Source of the DNA: Phytopythium helicoides
Taxonomy: Eukaryota; Oomycota; Peronosporomycetes; Pythiales; Pythiaceae
Direction of reading: 5' to 3'
NCBI GenBank assembly: GCA_024867545.1
Contig: JANFNE010000029.1
Location: forward strand, 124,001 to 188,000
Length of the DNA stretch: 64,000 nt
Part shown: piece by piece, positions 22,468-31,611 of the stretch
How positions within the stretch are numbered: the stretch's first letter is position 1
Layout: the number at the start of each line of letters is the position of its first letter
Notes under the pieces: generated by a model
Seen by the model: the letters and a program-made list of their open reading frames with translations, nothing else
What the model was told of the DNA's origin: nothing
Databases searched by the model: none
Made by a program: the position numbers and the translations under genes

Positions 22468-22800
22468 TTTGAGGTCGGCCGTCTCGTTGTTGTCGTCCAA
22501 TGGCGACTCCACCCCCTCCTCCGTCGCATTGGCAGCGCTGATGAACGACTTGGTGCGCAATACCGAGAGGATCTCCTCAAGCATCTGTGCGTTGCGCTGC
22601 TGCTCGAGCGCCACCGTAGGCCCGAGTCCGTGCTCCCCCGACCCGGCCGAGGCCATGGACGCCGCGTTCTCGAAGCCGTAGAAGTTGAAGACCGCAACCA
22701 GCGCCGCGGTGGCGAAGCCCACTACCAGTAGGGCCACGAGCGAGCCGCGACCACCTCGCCACGCACACGACGCGGGCTGCAGCTCCTCGGTCGGCTTCAT
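21145..22800 (-). CDS. Type II Golgi glycosyltransferase-like protein
   Basis: Encodes 551 residues from the ATG at 22800; this start (MKPTEE) is shared with the inverted paralog (MKPTES), so the longer upstream reading is not used. A short basic tail is followed by a signal-anchor helix (GSLVALLVVGFATAALVAVF), then a coiled stem (EKLLQRAEELLAEKLLQ) and a lumenal domain. The domain has HIVFSMSCNHRN, NKPFGLRHFLL and LIDGDFYFFRPI. This resembles the peptidyl-serine alpha-galactosyltransferase / hydroxyproline arabinosyltransferase superfamily, where a DxD-like motif sits before the FxRP step. If so, it would add sugars to Ser/Hyp-rich wall proteins. The substrate is not known. It is divergent from the 23733 copy, sharing a ~930 bp promoter region. 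Confidence 0.65.
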   Translation of the reverse strand: MKPTEELQPASCAWRGGRGSLVALLVVGFATAALVAVFNFYGFENAASMASAGSGEHGLGPTVALEQQRNAQMLEEILSVLRTKSFISAANATEEGVESPLDDNNETADLKETEKLLQRAEELLAEKLLQEHEHTDNTNTDGVLTNDNHHNKRPIDPLERFPANHDGSQIHIVFSMSCNHRNRVLQEIVLQLTATWAGQTGPITQILSDCSEEDREKVLLEPTFYYDFRRHFTPNFAANPEPGSDDWYAAYNKPFGLRHFLLNADPPVQHEILALIDGDFYFFRPIEVNTGRDVSRYYSGKRDPATVNDTVTDGLAVAQDWTNVNKDGFYLDERREMLDSVCAGLPCGNVSREDAVEFYANVGPPYIMTVNDVRRMVDDYCHLCVTSRKVSKEWMTEMFAYSVAVANNGIKHTALTNLGITSPGYSYDGREYWGFVDETMANPCEDNLEYVHPKDPPMTVHTCQWIHNYYKGLIPETIANCESPMLKNLPPSEWTDIDANVDQDRRHIRRQEVWGKCSIIKLTNRALLELKQRTCPQGFNTFRNVTAVNLG

Positions 22801-23732
22801 GCTGCAGTCGTTGGCTCCAAGCGGGGCGGATCTCGCTCTGCGGCTACTCGACAGACTGCGGCTCTCTGTGCCGATCGCTGGACGCGTGTCCCAACGAGTG
22901 AGCGAGAGGCCTGAGAGCCGCACGCTCGGCCGCTCATTCGAGCAGGAAGGAGCCACTGGTCCAGTGGCGCCAGCGAGCCCACGCACCCAGAACGGACGTT
23001 ACGCGCGACTCCATCTCTTGACTCTCCGGCTGTTCACAGGTTTATGGGACCTTCTTCTGACAGCAAACCTATTGGATCCGAGTGCCACTGTGAACCCACA
23101 AGGAGGAGCCAGACGTTGACTGTCCGCCCGCCTGACAGACAGACTCATACTGTATCGAAGCGGTCGTGAAGTGAATGGTCCGACTCGTGTTTTGTGTCAA
23201 CTTGGTTCAGTTCGAACCAAGGCGGTGGGTGGCGCGGAGGCTTGCAGTGCGAGTCGAGGTCGGCTCCGGCACCACGCATCTCGCACTTGTGAGGCCTTCG
23301 TGAGATCAAAATGATCACAGCTGATCCTACTTGGTAAGGTGGTCGGGTGTTGTTTGTTTGTTGTGGCGGCAGACAGTCAGGTGAGCAGTCCGGCCGGACG
23401 ATTTTCGATGGGTCTGAATCCTTCCTGTCAGCTCTCTCTCTCCTGAGCGCTTTGCATTGAGATTTGAATTCGAACGATGGAGGTCGATCCCATTTGAACC
23501 ACCCGCGCCGAGTCTTATCACCGAGACAGCTGCTGCTCTCGAAGCTCTCTCTTCATCGCCATGTGCTCCTCAACCTGGGGACCTGGTCGTCAACGGATTG
23601 ATGAGCAGATCAGCAGGCCGCTCTTTCCTTGTGGGCGCTTTCTGGTGTGCTAGACGCCGAGCATCACTAACGCCAGAGCAGGATTAGCGTTGACGCGTTC
23701 ACGTGTTTGGTATTGCAGCCGCATAGCCGAAC
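22801..23732. other. Divergent intergenic region of glycosyltransferase pair
   Basis: Lies between the two inverted start codons (22800 minus, 23733 plus). Open frames here lack recognisable content. The two halves do not mirror each other, so the inverted duplication does not extend through the shared promoter. Confidence 0.5.
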
Positions 23733-25351
23733 ATGAAGCCGACCGAGTCGGAGAATGTGCCTGGCGAGAAATACAGGCGTCGTCGATCGGTTGTGGCCAC
23801 CGTCGTCGTCGTTGTTTTGGTATTGGCATTTGTGACGGCGCTCAACTTCTTCAGCTTCCAAGGCACGACGTCCGTGACAAGCAGCTCGGTCAAACTCGGA
23901 TCAGGGTCCCTCGAGCAGCAACGGAATTCAGAAATCCTCCAAGAGATCCTGTCCGTACTTCAAACCAAGTCCCTTTTCAACATCGCCAACACAACCAGCC
24001 AAGTTACATCTAACACAGATTCCGTGACTACCGCGCGAGAGACCGAGAAGCTGCTGCAGCGCGCCGAGGAGCTGCTCGCGGAGAAACTGCTTCAAGAACA
24101 TGAGCACTCAGACAACACGAACACCGACGGCGTGCTAACCAACGACAACCATCACAACAAACGACCCATTGACCCCCTCGAGCGGTTCCCCGCCAATCAC
24201 GACGGCAGCCAGATCCACATCGTATTCAGCATGAGCTGCAACCACCGCAACCGCGTCCTGCAGGAGATCGTGCTGCAGCTCACCGCCACGTGGGCCGGAC
24301 AGACTGGTCCCATCACGCAGATCCTGTCCGACTGCTCGGAAGAGGACCGCGAGAAGGTGCTGCTGGAGCCCACCTTCTACTACGACTTCCGCCGCCACTT
24401 CACGCCCAACTTCGCGGCCAACCCGGAGCCGGGCTCCGACGACTGGTACGCGGCGTACAACAAACCCTTCGGCTTGCGCCACTTTCTACTCAACGCCGAC
24501 CCACCCGTGCAGCACGAGATCCTCGCGCTCATCGACGGTGACTTCTACTTCTTCCGCCCGATAGAGGTCAACACGGCTCGCGATACTACAGCGGCAAGAG
24601 GGACCCCGCGACCGTCAACGACACCGTCACGGACGGCCTAGCCGTCGCGCAGGACTGGACCAACGTCAACAAGGACGGCTTCTACCTGGACGAGCGCCGA
24701 GAGATGCTCGACAGCGTCTGCGCCGGACTGCCGTGCGGAAACGTGTCGCGCGAGGACGCCGTCGAGTTCTACGCCAACGTCGGGCCGCCATACATCATGA
24801 CGGTGAACGACGTGCGCCGCATGGTGGACGACTACTGCCATCTATGCGTCACGTCTCGCAAGGTGTCCAAGGAGTGGATGACCGAGATGTTTGCGTACTC
24901 GGTGGCGGTGGCCAACAACGGCATCAAGCACACGGCGCTGACGAACCTTGGCATCACGAGTCCGGGCTACTCGTACGACGGTCGCGAGTACTGGGGGTTC
25001 GTCGACGAGACCATGGCGAACCCGTGCGAAGACAACCTCGAGTACGTGCATCCGAAGGATCCGCCCATGACGGTGCACACGTGCCAGTGGATCCACAACT
25101 ACTACAAGGGGTTGATCCCCGAGACCATCGCGAACTGCGAGAGTCCGATGCTCAAGAACCTGCCGCCGAGCGAGTGGACCGACATTGATGCGAATGTGGA
25201 CCAAGACCGGCGGCACATCCGGCGGCAGGAGGTTTGGGGCAAGTGCTCCAACATCAAGCTGACCAACCGCGCGCTGCTCGAGCTCAAGCAGCGCACGTGT
25301 CCGCAGGGGTTCAACACCTTCCGCAACGTCACGGCTGTCAACCTGGGCTAA
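23733..25351 (+). pseudogene. Frameshifted glycosyltransferase-like paralog
   Basis: Inverted paralog of the gene at 21145-22800. It has its own start (MKPTESENVPGEKYRR) and membrane anchor (VVATVVVVVLVLAFVTAL). The first ~100 residues are only roughly half identical to the partner, whereas everything after ETEKLLQRAEELL is almost identical. A 10 bp deletion near 24575, right after the DGDFYFFRPIEVNT segment, shifts the frame; the original frame resumes beyond it and runs to NLG-stop at 25351. Unless this is an assembly error, the protein stops at 24641 and lacks the second half of its catalytic domain. Confidence 0.75.
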
Positions 25352-25916
25352 ACTATTCAAATGGCTTGGTGCATGCGCGGCACGGCAAAGCAATGCAAGG
25401 CGAGGCAAGGCAAGGCAAGGCAAGTCGACACAGCAAGCCAAGCGTTCAGTCAGTCGAGTAGATTTAGTGTACTTTTACTTTTACATCATGCATGGGGTGT
25501 GCGTGCGTGCGTACGTGCATGCGTGTGGTCTCCTGGTCTCTCATTGCCGTCTCGCTCGTGGATCAAGACGCCGAGGCTGTTGTTGTGCTGTGCTGGAGAC
25601 CAACTCTGCACACGTACACACACACACACACACACACATGCAAATAAATACATACTCCAGTCGGAGACATAACTTACTCCATCTTCTTCAAGCTGCTGTC
25701 GCCGTAGCTTTCGCTGCCGCGGAGGTTTCTGCTGACTGCTCTGGCGCACGGTAGAATCGCCACCCGCCGTCGCTGCAACCGTAGGCAACGTCGCTGTCGG
25801 TTGCGTCCGCGCCGATGTGCGTCTTGTTGAGCGTCTTCTCTCGCTCTCGTCGCTGCTGGCGATCGTTGCGGCGCTTTGAGAACCCGTCCTTGCTGCACGT
25901 GGACCGGAAGAGCCAA
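24039..25916 (-). repeat. Right arm of 1.88 kb inverted duplication
   Basis: Partner of 20580-22467. It is 10 bp shorter owing to the deletion in the glycosyltransferase-like paralog. It includes the convergent spacer (25352-25687) with a CACG/GTGT-rich microsatellite and a GGCAA repeat, both also present in the left arm. This arm is the likely donor because it contains the intact end of the 25688 gene. Confidence 0.9.
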
Positions 25917-27106
25917 GTGGTTGTGGCGTTGGTTGTCACGCAGTCGTTGTCAGGAAGCTCCTCCAGACAGAATCCTGGTTTTACACGAGTGACGAACACC
26001 GTCATCGCAATACTGGAAAATACCATCTCGTGGGCAAGCTCGCCCTCTTCGTGAGTCTTGTTGTGCACCACGGGCAAGAACGCGACGCTCGCAAGATAGT
26101 TGAGGATCGCTAAGCGCCGCGATTCCAAAAAGTTGACAACCATCGCACGCATAGCAGGCGAATGGATACCAAACGCGTCCCAATCGAACATTTCTCCTCG
26201 TACTTTTTCGACAACGGTTGTTGTGGTCGAATTCAATTCTAGTGTCTCATTGACCTGGACCACCAGCAACGGAGCAATGTAGTTGCTCGAATCCTGCATG
26301 AGGCCTGTTGCAAGCATCATCCGCTCGAGCTCCATCCCCACAAGCGCTTCAATGTGACTAGCTGAGGGTGGAACAGCTGTCAGAGTCCGAGCAGCGTACG
26401 CATAGCGTGTAAATGGCTCGACATCGACGACGAACGGAGTGGGTGGCATCGACTGACCCCAGTCCTTCTTGTCTCTTGCCGGCGTCAGCGCGTCCTTGAG
26501 CAGCGCGTTGCGTAGCACATCAAGCGTTGCAGCATCACTTTGCGTACTGGAGTGACTCATGTACCCCAACGTTGGATCCGGTGACGTTGACGGCCAAGAA
26601 GACGGAGGGTCAAGCAGGTACAAGTCTATGCAGCCCAAGTAGAAGAAGCTCTCGCCATCGCTTGCAACTCCTTGACGACGCCGCGTGCGGTTATTGCAGC
26701 TACGAGCACGGTTCACGAGCATTCGGTCGACGCGGCGCAGCAAATCGCGGCCGCGACGAACATCTCGAAAGTGCAGTCGAGGGACAATGAACTCGGCGCG
26801 GCTGTACCACTCAGGAGCGCCAAACATCCGTGGGTTGGGCATTTCGGTCACCGGCGGAGCCTCGAGCAGGTCGCACGGCGTGAACTCGCAATCATGCTCG
26901 TGAGAGCGGTAGGCACGGGCCCCGCTGGGACAAACCTTGACGTCAGGCTCACACACAAAGCTCACGTCCACCAACGGCCGGAAAATATCAGCCAGGAAGC
27001 CCACGGAGCCTTTTGCGATATCGCCAGCCGTTTTAACCTCTGGTGAGGGTGTTTCGGTTGCGGCAGCAAGCACCACGAAGGACGCGAGAACCAAAGACAA
27101 ACGCAT
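25688..27106 (-). CDS. Secreted protein of unknown function
   Basis: Encodes 472 residues from the ATG at 27106, chosen because it begins a clean signal peptide (MRLSLVLASFVVLAAATET). The mature protein has paired cysteines early (CEPDVKVC, CEFTPC) and more near the end (FCLEELPDNDC, RSTCSKDGF, AYGCSDGGW). There are several N-glycosylation sequons and a basic low-complexity stretch (KRRNDRQQRREREK). I recognise no known domain. It converges on the frameshifted glycosyltransferase-like copy, 336 bp apart, and its last 75 codons are duplicated at 20581-20808. It is likely an extracellular or wall-associated oomycete-specific protein. Confidence 0.7.
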   Translation of the reverse strand: MRLSLVLASFVVLAAATETPSPEVKTAGDIAKGSVGFLADIFRPLVDVSFVCEPDVKVCPSGARAYRSHEHDCEFTPCDLLEAPPVTEMPNPRMFGAPEWYSRAEFIVPRLHFRDVRRGRDLLRRVDRMLVNRARSCNNRTRRRQGVASDGESFFYLGCIDLYLLDPPSSWPSTSPDPTLGYMSHSSTQSDAATLDVLRNALLKDALTPARDKKDWGQSMPPTPFVVDVEPFTRYAYAARTLTAVPPSASHIEALVGMELERMMLATGLMQDSSNYIAPLLVVQVNETLELNSTTTTVVEKVRGEMFDWDAFGIHSPAMRAMVVNFLESRRLAILNYLASVAFLPVVHNKTHEEGELAHEMVFSSIAMTVFVTRVKPGFCLEELPDNDCVTTNATTTWLFRSTCSKDGFSKRRNDRQQRREREKTLNKTHIGADATDSDVAYGCSDGGWRFYRAPEQSAETSAAAKATATAA

Positions 27107-27614
27107 CGAGTTAGGCTGCTGAAGGATGGACCACGAAATTGTAGGCTTCGTCAATGTTTGGGAAGGAAACACGGAATTCGAGTGGTGATGCCTGTCTTCT
27201 TAGTCAGCAGAGAAAAGTTCAAAGAAGACCAACACACAAAGCTTAGCACCGCCGCGGGCGCACGTTTCACACAAAAATGGTAACGGTCGCACGACCCAAG
27301 AGGCGCGGCGATGCGGAGAGGTCACACGTGCCAATCGGTGGAGTGGTTGGCAGAGGTCACGAAGCTCAAGCAGCTCATAAAGTCATAGACAAAGGCAATT
27401 ACAGGCATCCTGCACGTCGACTCGCTCTCGCATCATCAACGATTCTCCTTCAGTCACACACTCAAAGCCAGTAGTCACTGTCGCTTCCATCAGGTCACTC
27501 CCTCCGTTGAATCCTCGCAGAGCTAGGCTCGCTCGCAGCTTCGGGCAGCATCAAGCTAGGCGCAGATTAACAAGTAGAAAAGCAACCACAGCACCGCCAC
27601 CATCTCCAGCAGCT
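27107..27614. other. Intergenic, no gene seen
   Basis: Between the 5' end of the secreted-protein gene and the 3' end of the RRM gene, both on the minus strand. Short frames only. Confidence 0.5.
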
Positions 27615-30600
27615 CTAGTCATCCTCCTCGTAGTCGACTGTCAACTCGTCCATGCCGTCAAACGGGTCGTCGGCAGACTTGATCGGGCGCGCCGAAGTCT
27701 TTCCTCGTTGTTCACTGCCTGCGACCGAAGCGCTCTTGCGCGCAGGCGACGGTGACATGGAACGCGCACGCTTTGAAGCAACCGGAGACGACAGGTCATC
27801 ATTACGGCTGCGCTTGCCCTCACGACGGCGGTCTTCGTCACGATCCTTGCGCGACGAGTGCTTACTGCGGCTTTCACGCGGTGTATGGCTTTTACTCGAA
27901 CGCTCATCAACACTCGGCTCTCGCGTCTGGATTGGAGATCCACGAAAGCTACCACGCGGAGAAGCCTTGGAGCCGTGAGGAGACGGCTTCGAGTACTGGC
28001 GGTTCTCACGCGGAGCCTCACCGCGGAAATTTTCGCTCTTGTTCGAGAACTGCGACGGCGTGCGACGCTCGCGTGGCTCAAAGGTTCGGCTCTGATCATT
28101 CCTCGGAGAGCTATGTCCAGAGGATGACGGACGGCGCTCATTCTGACGCGGGGGAGACCGAGATCGACGGTCTCCGCTCGGAGCTCCGTACCGAGCTACT
28201 CCCTCGTCCGGTTCTCCATTGTCACGCTGACCAGGTCGCTGGGAATTGCGTCCAAACGGACGATCGCTGGGACCTTTGTTACGCCACAAAGGGCGGTTAT
28301 CGCGTCCCCGAGAGTTGTCTTGGTCCATAGGGTAGTCATCACGGGTAGGGGGCCGATCATCACGGTCATGGCGAGGAACAGGAGGGTAGTCGCGCCCGCC
28401 CGGCCGATCATCACCTCGGGGACCAGGAGGACCCGATCGGAAATCGCGTTTATCAGAGTGATCATCACGCCCGTCATCACGTCCAAACGAACGATCGTTC
28501 GGCTTGAACGGGCGATCATTCGGCTTGAACGGGCGATCATTCGGCTTGAATGGGCGATCGAAATTCTTGAACGGACGATCATTGTTAGGCTTGAAAGGAG
28601 GACGATCATTCGGCTTAAAAGGACGATCGTAATTCTTGAACGGGCGTCCACTCGGCCCGTCGCGATCAAAAGACTGGTCGTCACGAACATTTGGGCGGCT
28701 GTCACTTGGTAGATCATCGCGCTTTGAGAATCGATCCTCGCGCACAAAAGTGCGATCATCATGCTCATTCGATCGGAATTCACGCTTGCGGTTGTCACGC
28801 CACGCAGGCTTGTCCTCACGGCTGTCGCGCATTTCACGCCGGTCGTCAGGACGAGATTGACGAATCCCCTGCTCCGGCGGCGGAGGGCGAGAGCCGCCAA
28901 ACTTCGGCATCGGAGGCGGGCTGCGCGATCGGCTTCGGCTGCGTCGCTGGTCCACAGGTTCACGAGGTGCCTGATTGCGGTAGCTCACCGGGGAGTTCCG
29001 GAACGGAGACCCGTCGTTACGAGGGTTGAAGCGGTTCGAGTCGCGCTTGTATCCCGAGGGTGGCCCTGACTCATACCGAGGTGGGCCATCCCCACGCGTG
29101 TTCTGCGCAGCACGGTCATTCCGGAAATCGTCGGGGCCACGCGATCGGTTCGAATACTGCTCTCGCTCACGGGGTCGTCCACGGTCTTCGCGTGGCTGAA
29201 ATGCAGAATCACGGCTCTTGGGCTCAGGATCATCGGCATACGAACGAGGTGGAGAACGATCGCGCCGCTGGTTCGCTGGGAAGCCACGTTGGTTCGGGGG
29301 AAGAGCGCCAGGTGAGTTCGTGCGAGAAGAGCGACGTTCACTTGGCCCATCATACCGGCGGTCATCCACTGGGGAACGTGAGCGACCACCTTGAGCACGA
29401 GGAGGGCTGCGGCTCCTATGGCTAGCTGCAGGAGTTGGAGAATGCGGTCGGAAGCCAGGCGAGCGGGCGCGGCGCGCGGATTCCTGGTTCGACGGTGGGA
29501 ACGAGTCACGCTGGCGAGGACCCGAGTTGCGCCAGTTCGGCTTTGGGGAAGGAGAGCGCGTCGTGTACTCGGCTCGGGGACTCGCCGGGGCCTTTTGGTA
29601 GCTATCACGGCGGGATCGGTAGTTGTCGTTTGGACCACGACGATCATCATTGTCACGACGGTTGTCATCATATCGGCCACCACCGTAGTTTTCCGATCGA
29701 AATTCGCGCTCGCCTACTGAACAGTAATGAAGAACAGACCAGTCAATTCACGCACAGAGAAATCAAGCACCAGAAGCGAGAAAACGTACCTTGGCGGCCC
29801 GACTTCAGAGTGAAAGGTTGCTTGGTCTCACGAGCCCTCCGCGCAGCGTCAGCTGCGCTTTGTTCCTCGGCCTCGTAAATTGGAATCACCTCATACCCGA
29901 GGACATGAAAAACGTGCTTCTGGACAGCTTGTTTCGCATCATCCGTGCGGAAAAAGCGAATTCTGCCACGCGCGACGACTTCAAATTCACCGATGCGTTC
30001 CATCTGAGCCATCAGCTTGCCCCACACGTTTCCGTCGCAATTGTCAAAATCGAACTCGCGGGTCTGAATGTCAGCCTCGCTCGTGAGGTTTCCATCGTCG
30101 GTACGCTCCACAAAAGTCAGCGTGTTGACTGGGGGTCCACGAGCAAACCGACCGTTGAGCTTTCGGTCGAGGTACCTCGTCGTCGAGAGGAAACGGATCA
30201 CCTTCCGCGCCATATCCACAGAGTCCGTGCTGATAAATGCGTAGGACGACGTGTTCGAGTGGTTCGTCTTGACTTGGACGCACGGCAGCGTGAGCTCGGG
30301 AAGGACTTCGGACAGGAACTCCAGCATGTCAGTCGGGGTGACACTCGTAGGGATGTTGCCAATGAAGACGTGGGGTCCCGGCGGGCACGACGTCGAGAAC
30401 GCCGACTTGCGCTCGAACGGGCGCGAGTACGAGTCGTTCTGGTCACGCTGGGGCTTGACCCACTCGCGGGATGTGGTGCCTTCGTCCTCGCGCTTGTTGT
30501 AGCTCGCGTTCTCGTTTCCATGGTGTCCTGCAGGGGCCAGCACAGTTGAAAAATCAGAAAGCAGTTCGCAGGAGAGTGGGATCGACCAGAAAAATCAACC

Positions 30601-31352
30601 TACCCGATGCAGGCGACATGGGTTCATCCGCCGGCGACAGCTTGGGCTTCTTGGCGGCGCGCTCGACGTCAGCATCGCGGTCGTCATTCTCTGGCTTGGC
30701 CTGGCTGTTGGCGTCCTGGTTGTCCCCGTGTTTGCGGGTCTGCAGCATATCCATGGTGACCTTGAGAGCATCTGCGAGCGGGGAGATCTGGCGCAGCAGC
30801 ACGGACGAGGACGCCTCGTCGGCGCGCATGGCAGCGACGACATCGTCGATGCGCTGCACCCATGCGATGGCATTGTCGACGTCCGGGACGACGAAGTCGT
30901 GCGCGGGCGTCTTGACGATGGACAGCAGCGAGCGCACCGAGTGGATGCGCACGGCCTGCGCGCGCGAGGCGCCGCAGAGCCCCAGCAGTGCGTTGACCAC
31001 GTTCAGCTGCACGTGGGGGAAGCGGAAGAAGTGCTTGGTGAGCAGCATGGCGGCCAGGCTGAGCACCTGGTCGGCGGCCTCGTCGCCCTCCGTGGCGCCC
31101 GCCGCCATGATAATTTCCTCATAGGACTCGAGCGCGTGGTCCTCATCGCGCTCGCCCTCAGGCCGCGCGAAGTCGTCCTCGATCGCAGAGTCCCACGCGT
31201 ACAGCTCGCCCAGCACTTTCTCTAATGGGGAACAAAGGGAAGGGAAGGGAAGGGGGGAGGACGGAGGTCAGCCACGGCAGTCCATAGTGAGCTAGGGAAG
31301 GGGGGGAGGGGGGTCACGCAGAGAAAGGCGGCGACGGCCACGCACCAGCCAT
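27615..31352 (-). CDS. RRM protein with API5-like N-terminus and RD-rich tail
   Basis: Four exons on the minus strand (31352-31346, 31221-30604, 30527-29790, 29716-27615) join in frame across introns of 124, 76 and 73 bp and encode 1154 residues. The first exon is only seven bases (ATGGCTG). Residues about 10-130 are helical, with KHFFRFPHVQLNVVNALLGL followed by a short VR helix, which resembles the API5/AAC-11 repeat pattern (tentative). An RRM follows at about 259-340 (HVFIGNIP as RNP2; SSYAFIST near RNP1). From about residue 455 the chain is Arg/Asp/Ser/Pro-rich, with RPFKPND repeats and RS dipeptides. It is probably a nuclear RNA-processing factor. No specific orthologue is claimed. Confidence 0.8.
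28490..28640 (-). repeat. 21 bp coding repeats (RPFKPND)
   Basis: Near-perfect and imperfect copies of a 21 bp unit encode RPFKPND in the RD-rich tail of the RRM protein. Confidence 0.8.
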
Positions 31353-31611
31353 GGCTTGCGTCCTGGAGCGCGAGATGGAGACTGGGCGATCCGTGGCGGG
31401 GGGCGGCTGGCCCAAAGGGAAACCACTTTTTTCACTTGGTGTTTGTATACGACGCGTCCGTGGAAAAACGGAACGTTCGGGATCGCGTCCCGAACAGCAA
31501 CTTGACGACCGGGGAGTCAAAAATGGGAGTTGAAGTGCCGACGGCGATCTTTTTGGATCGAAAGGACGCAATGGAATGGAATGGAGCAGGCGAACTGCTG
31601 CTCTACGCGCG

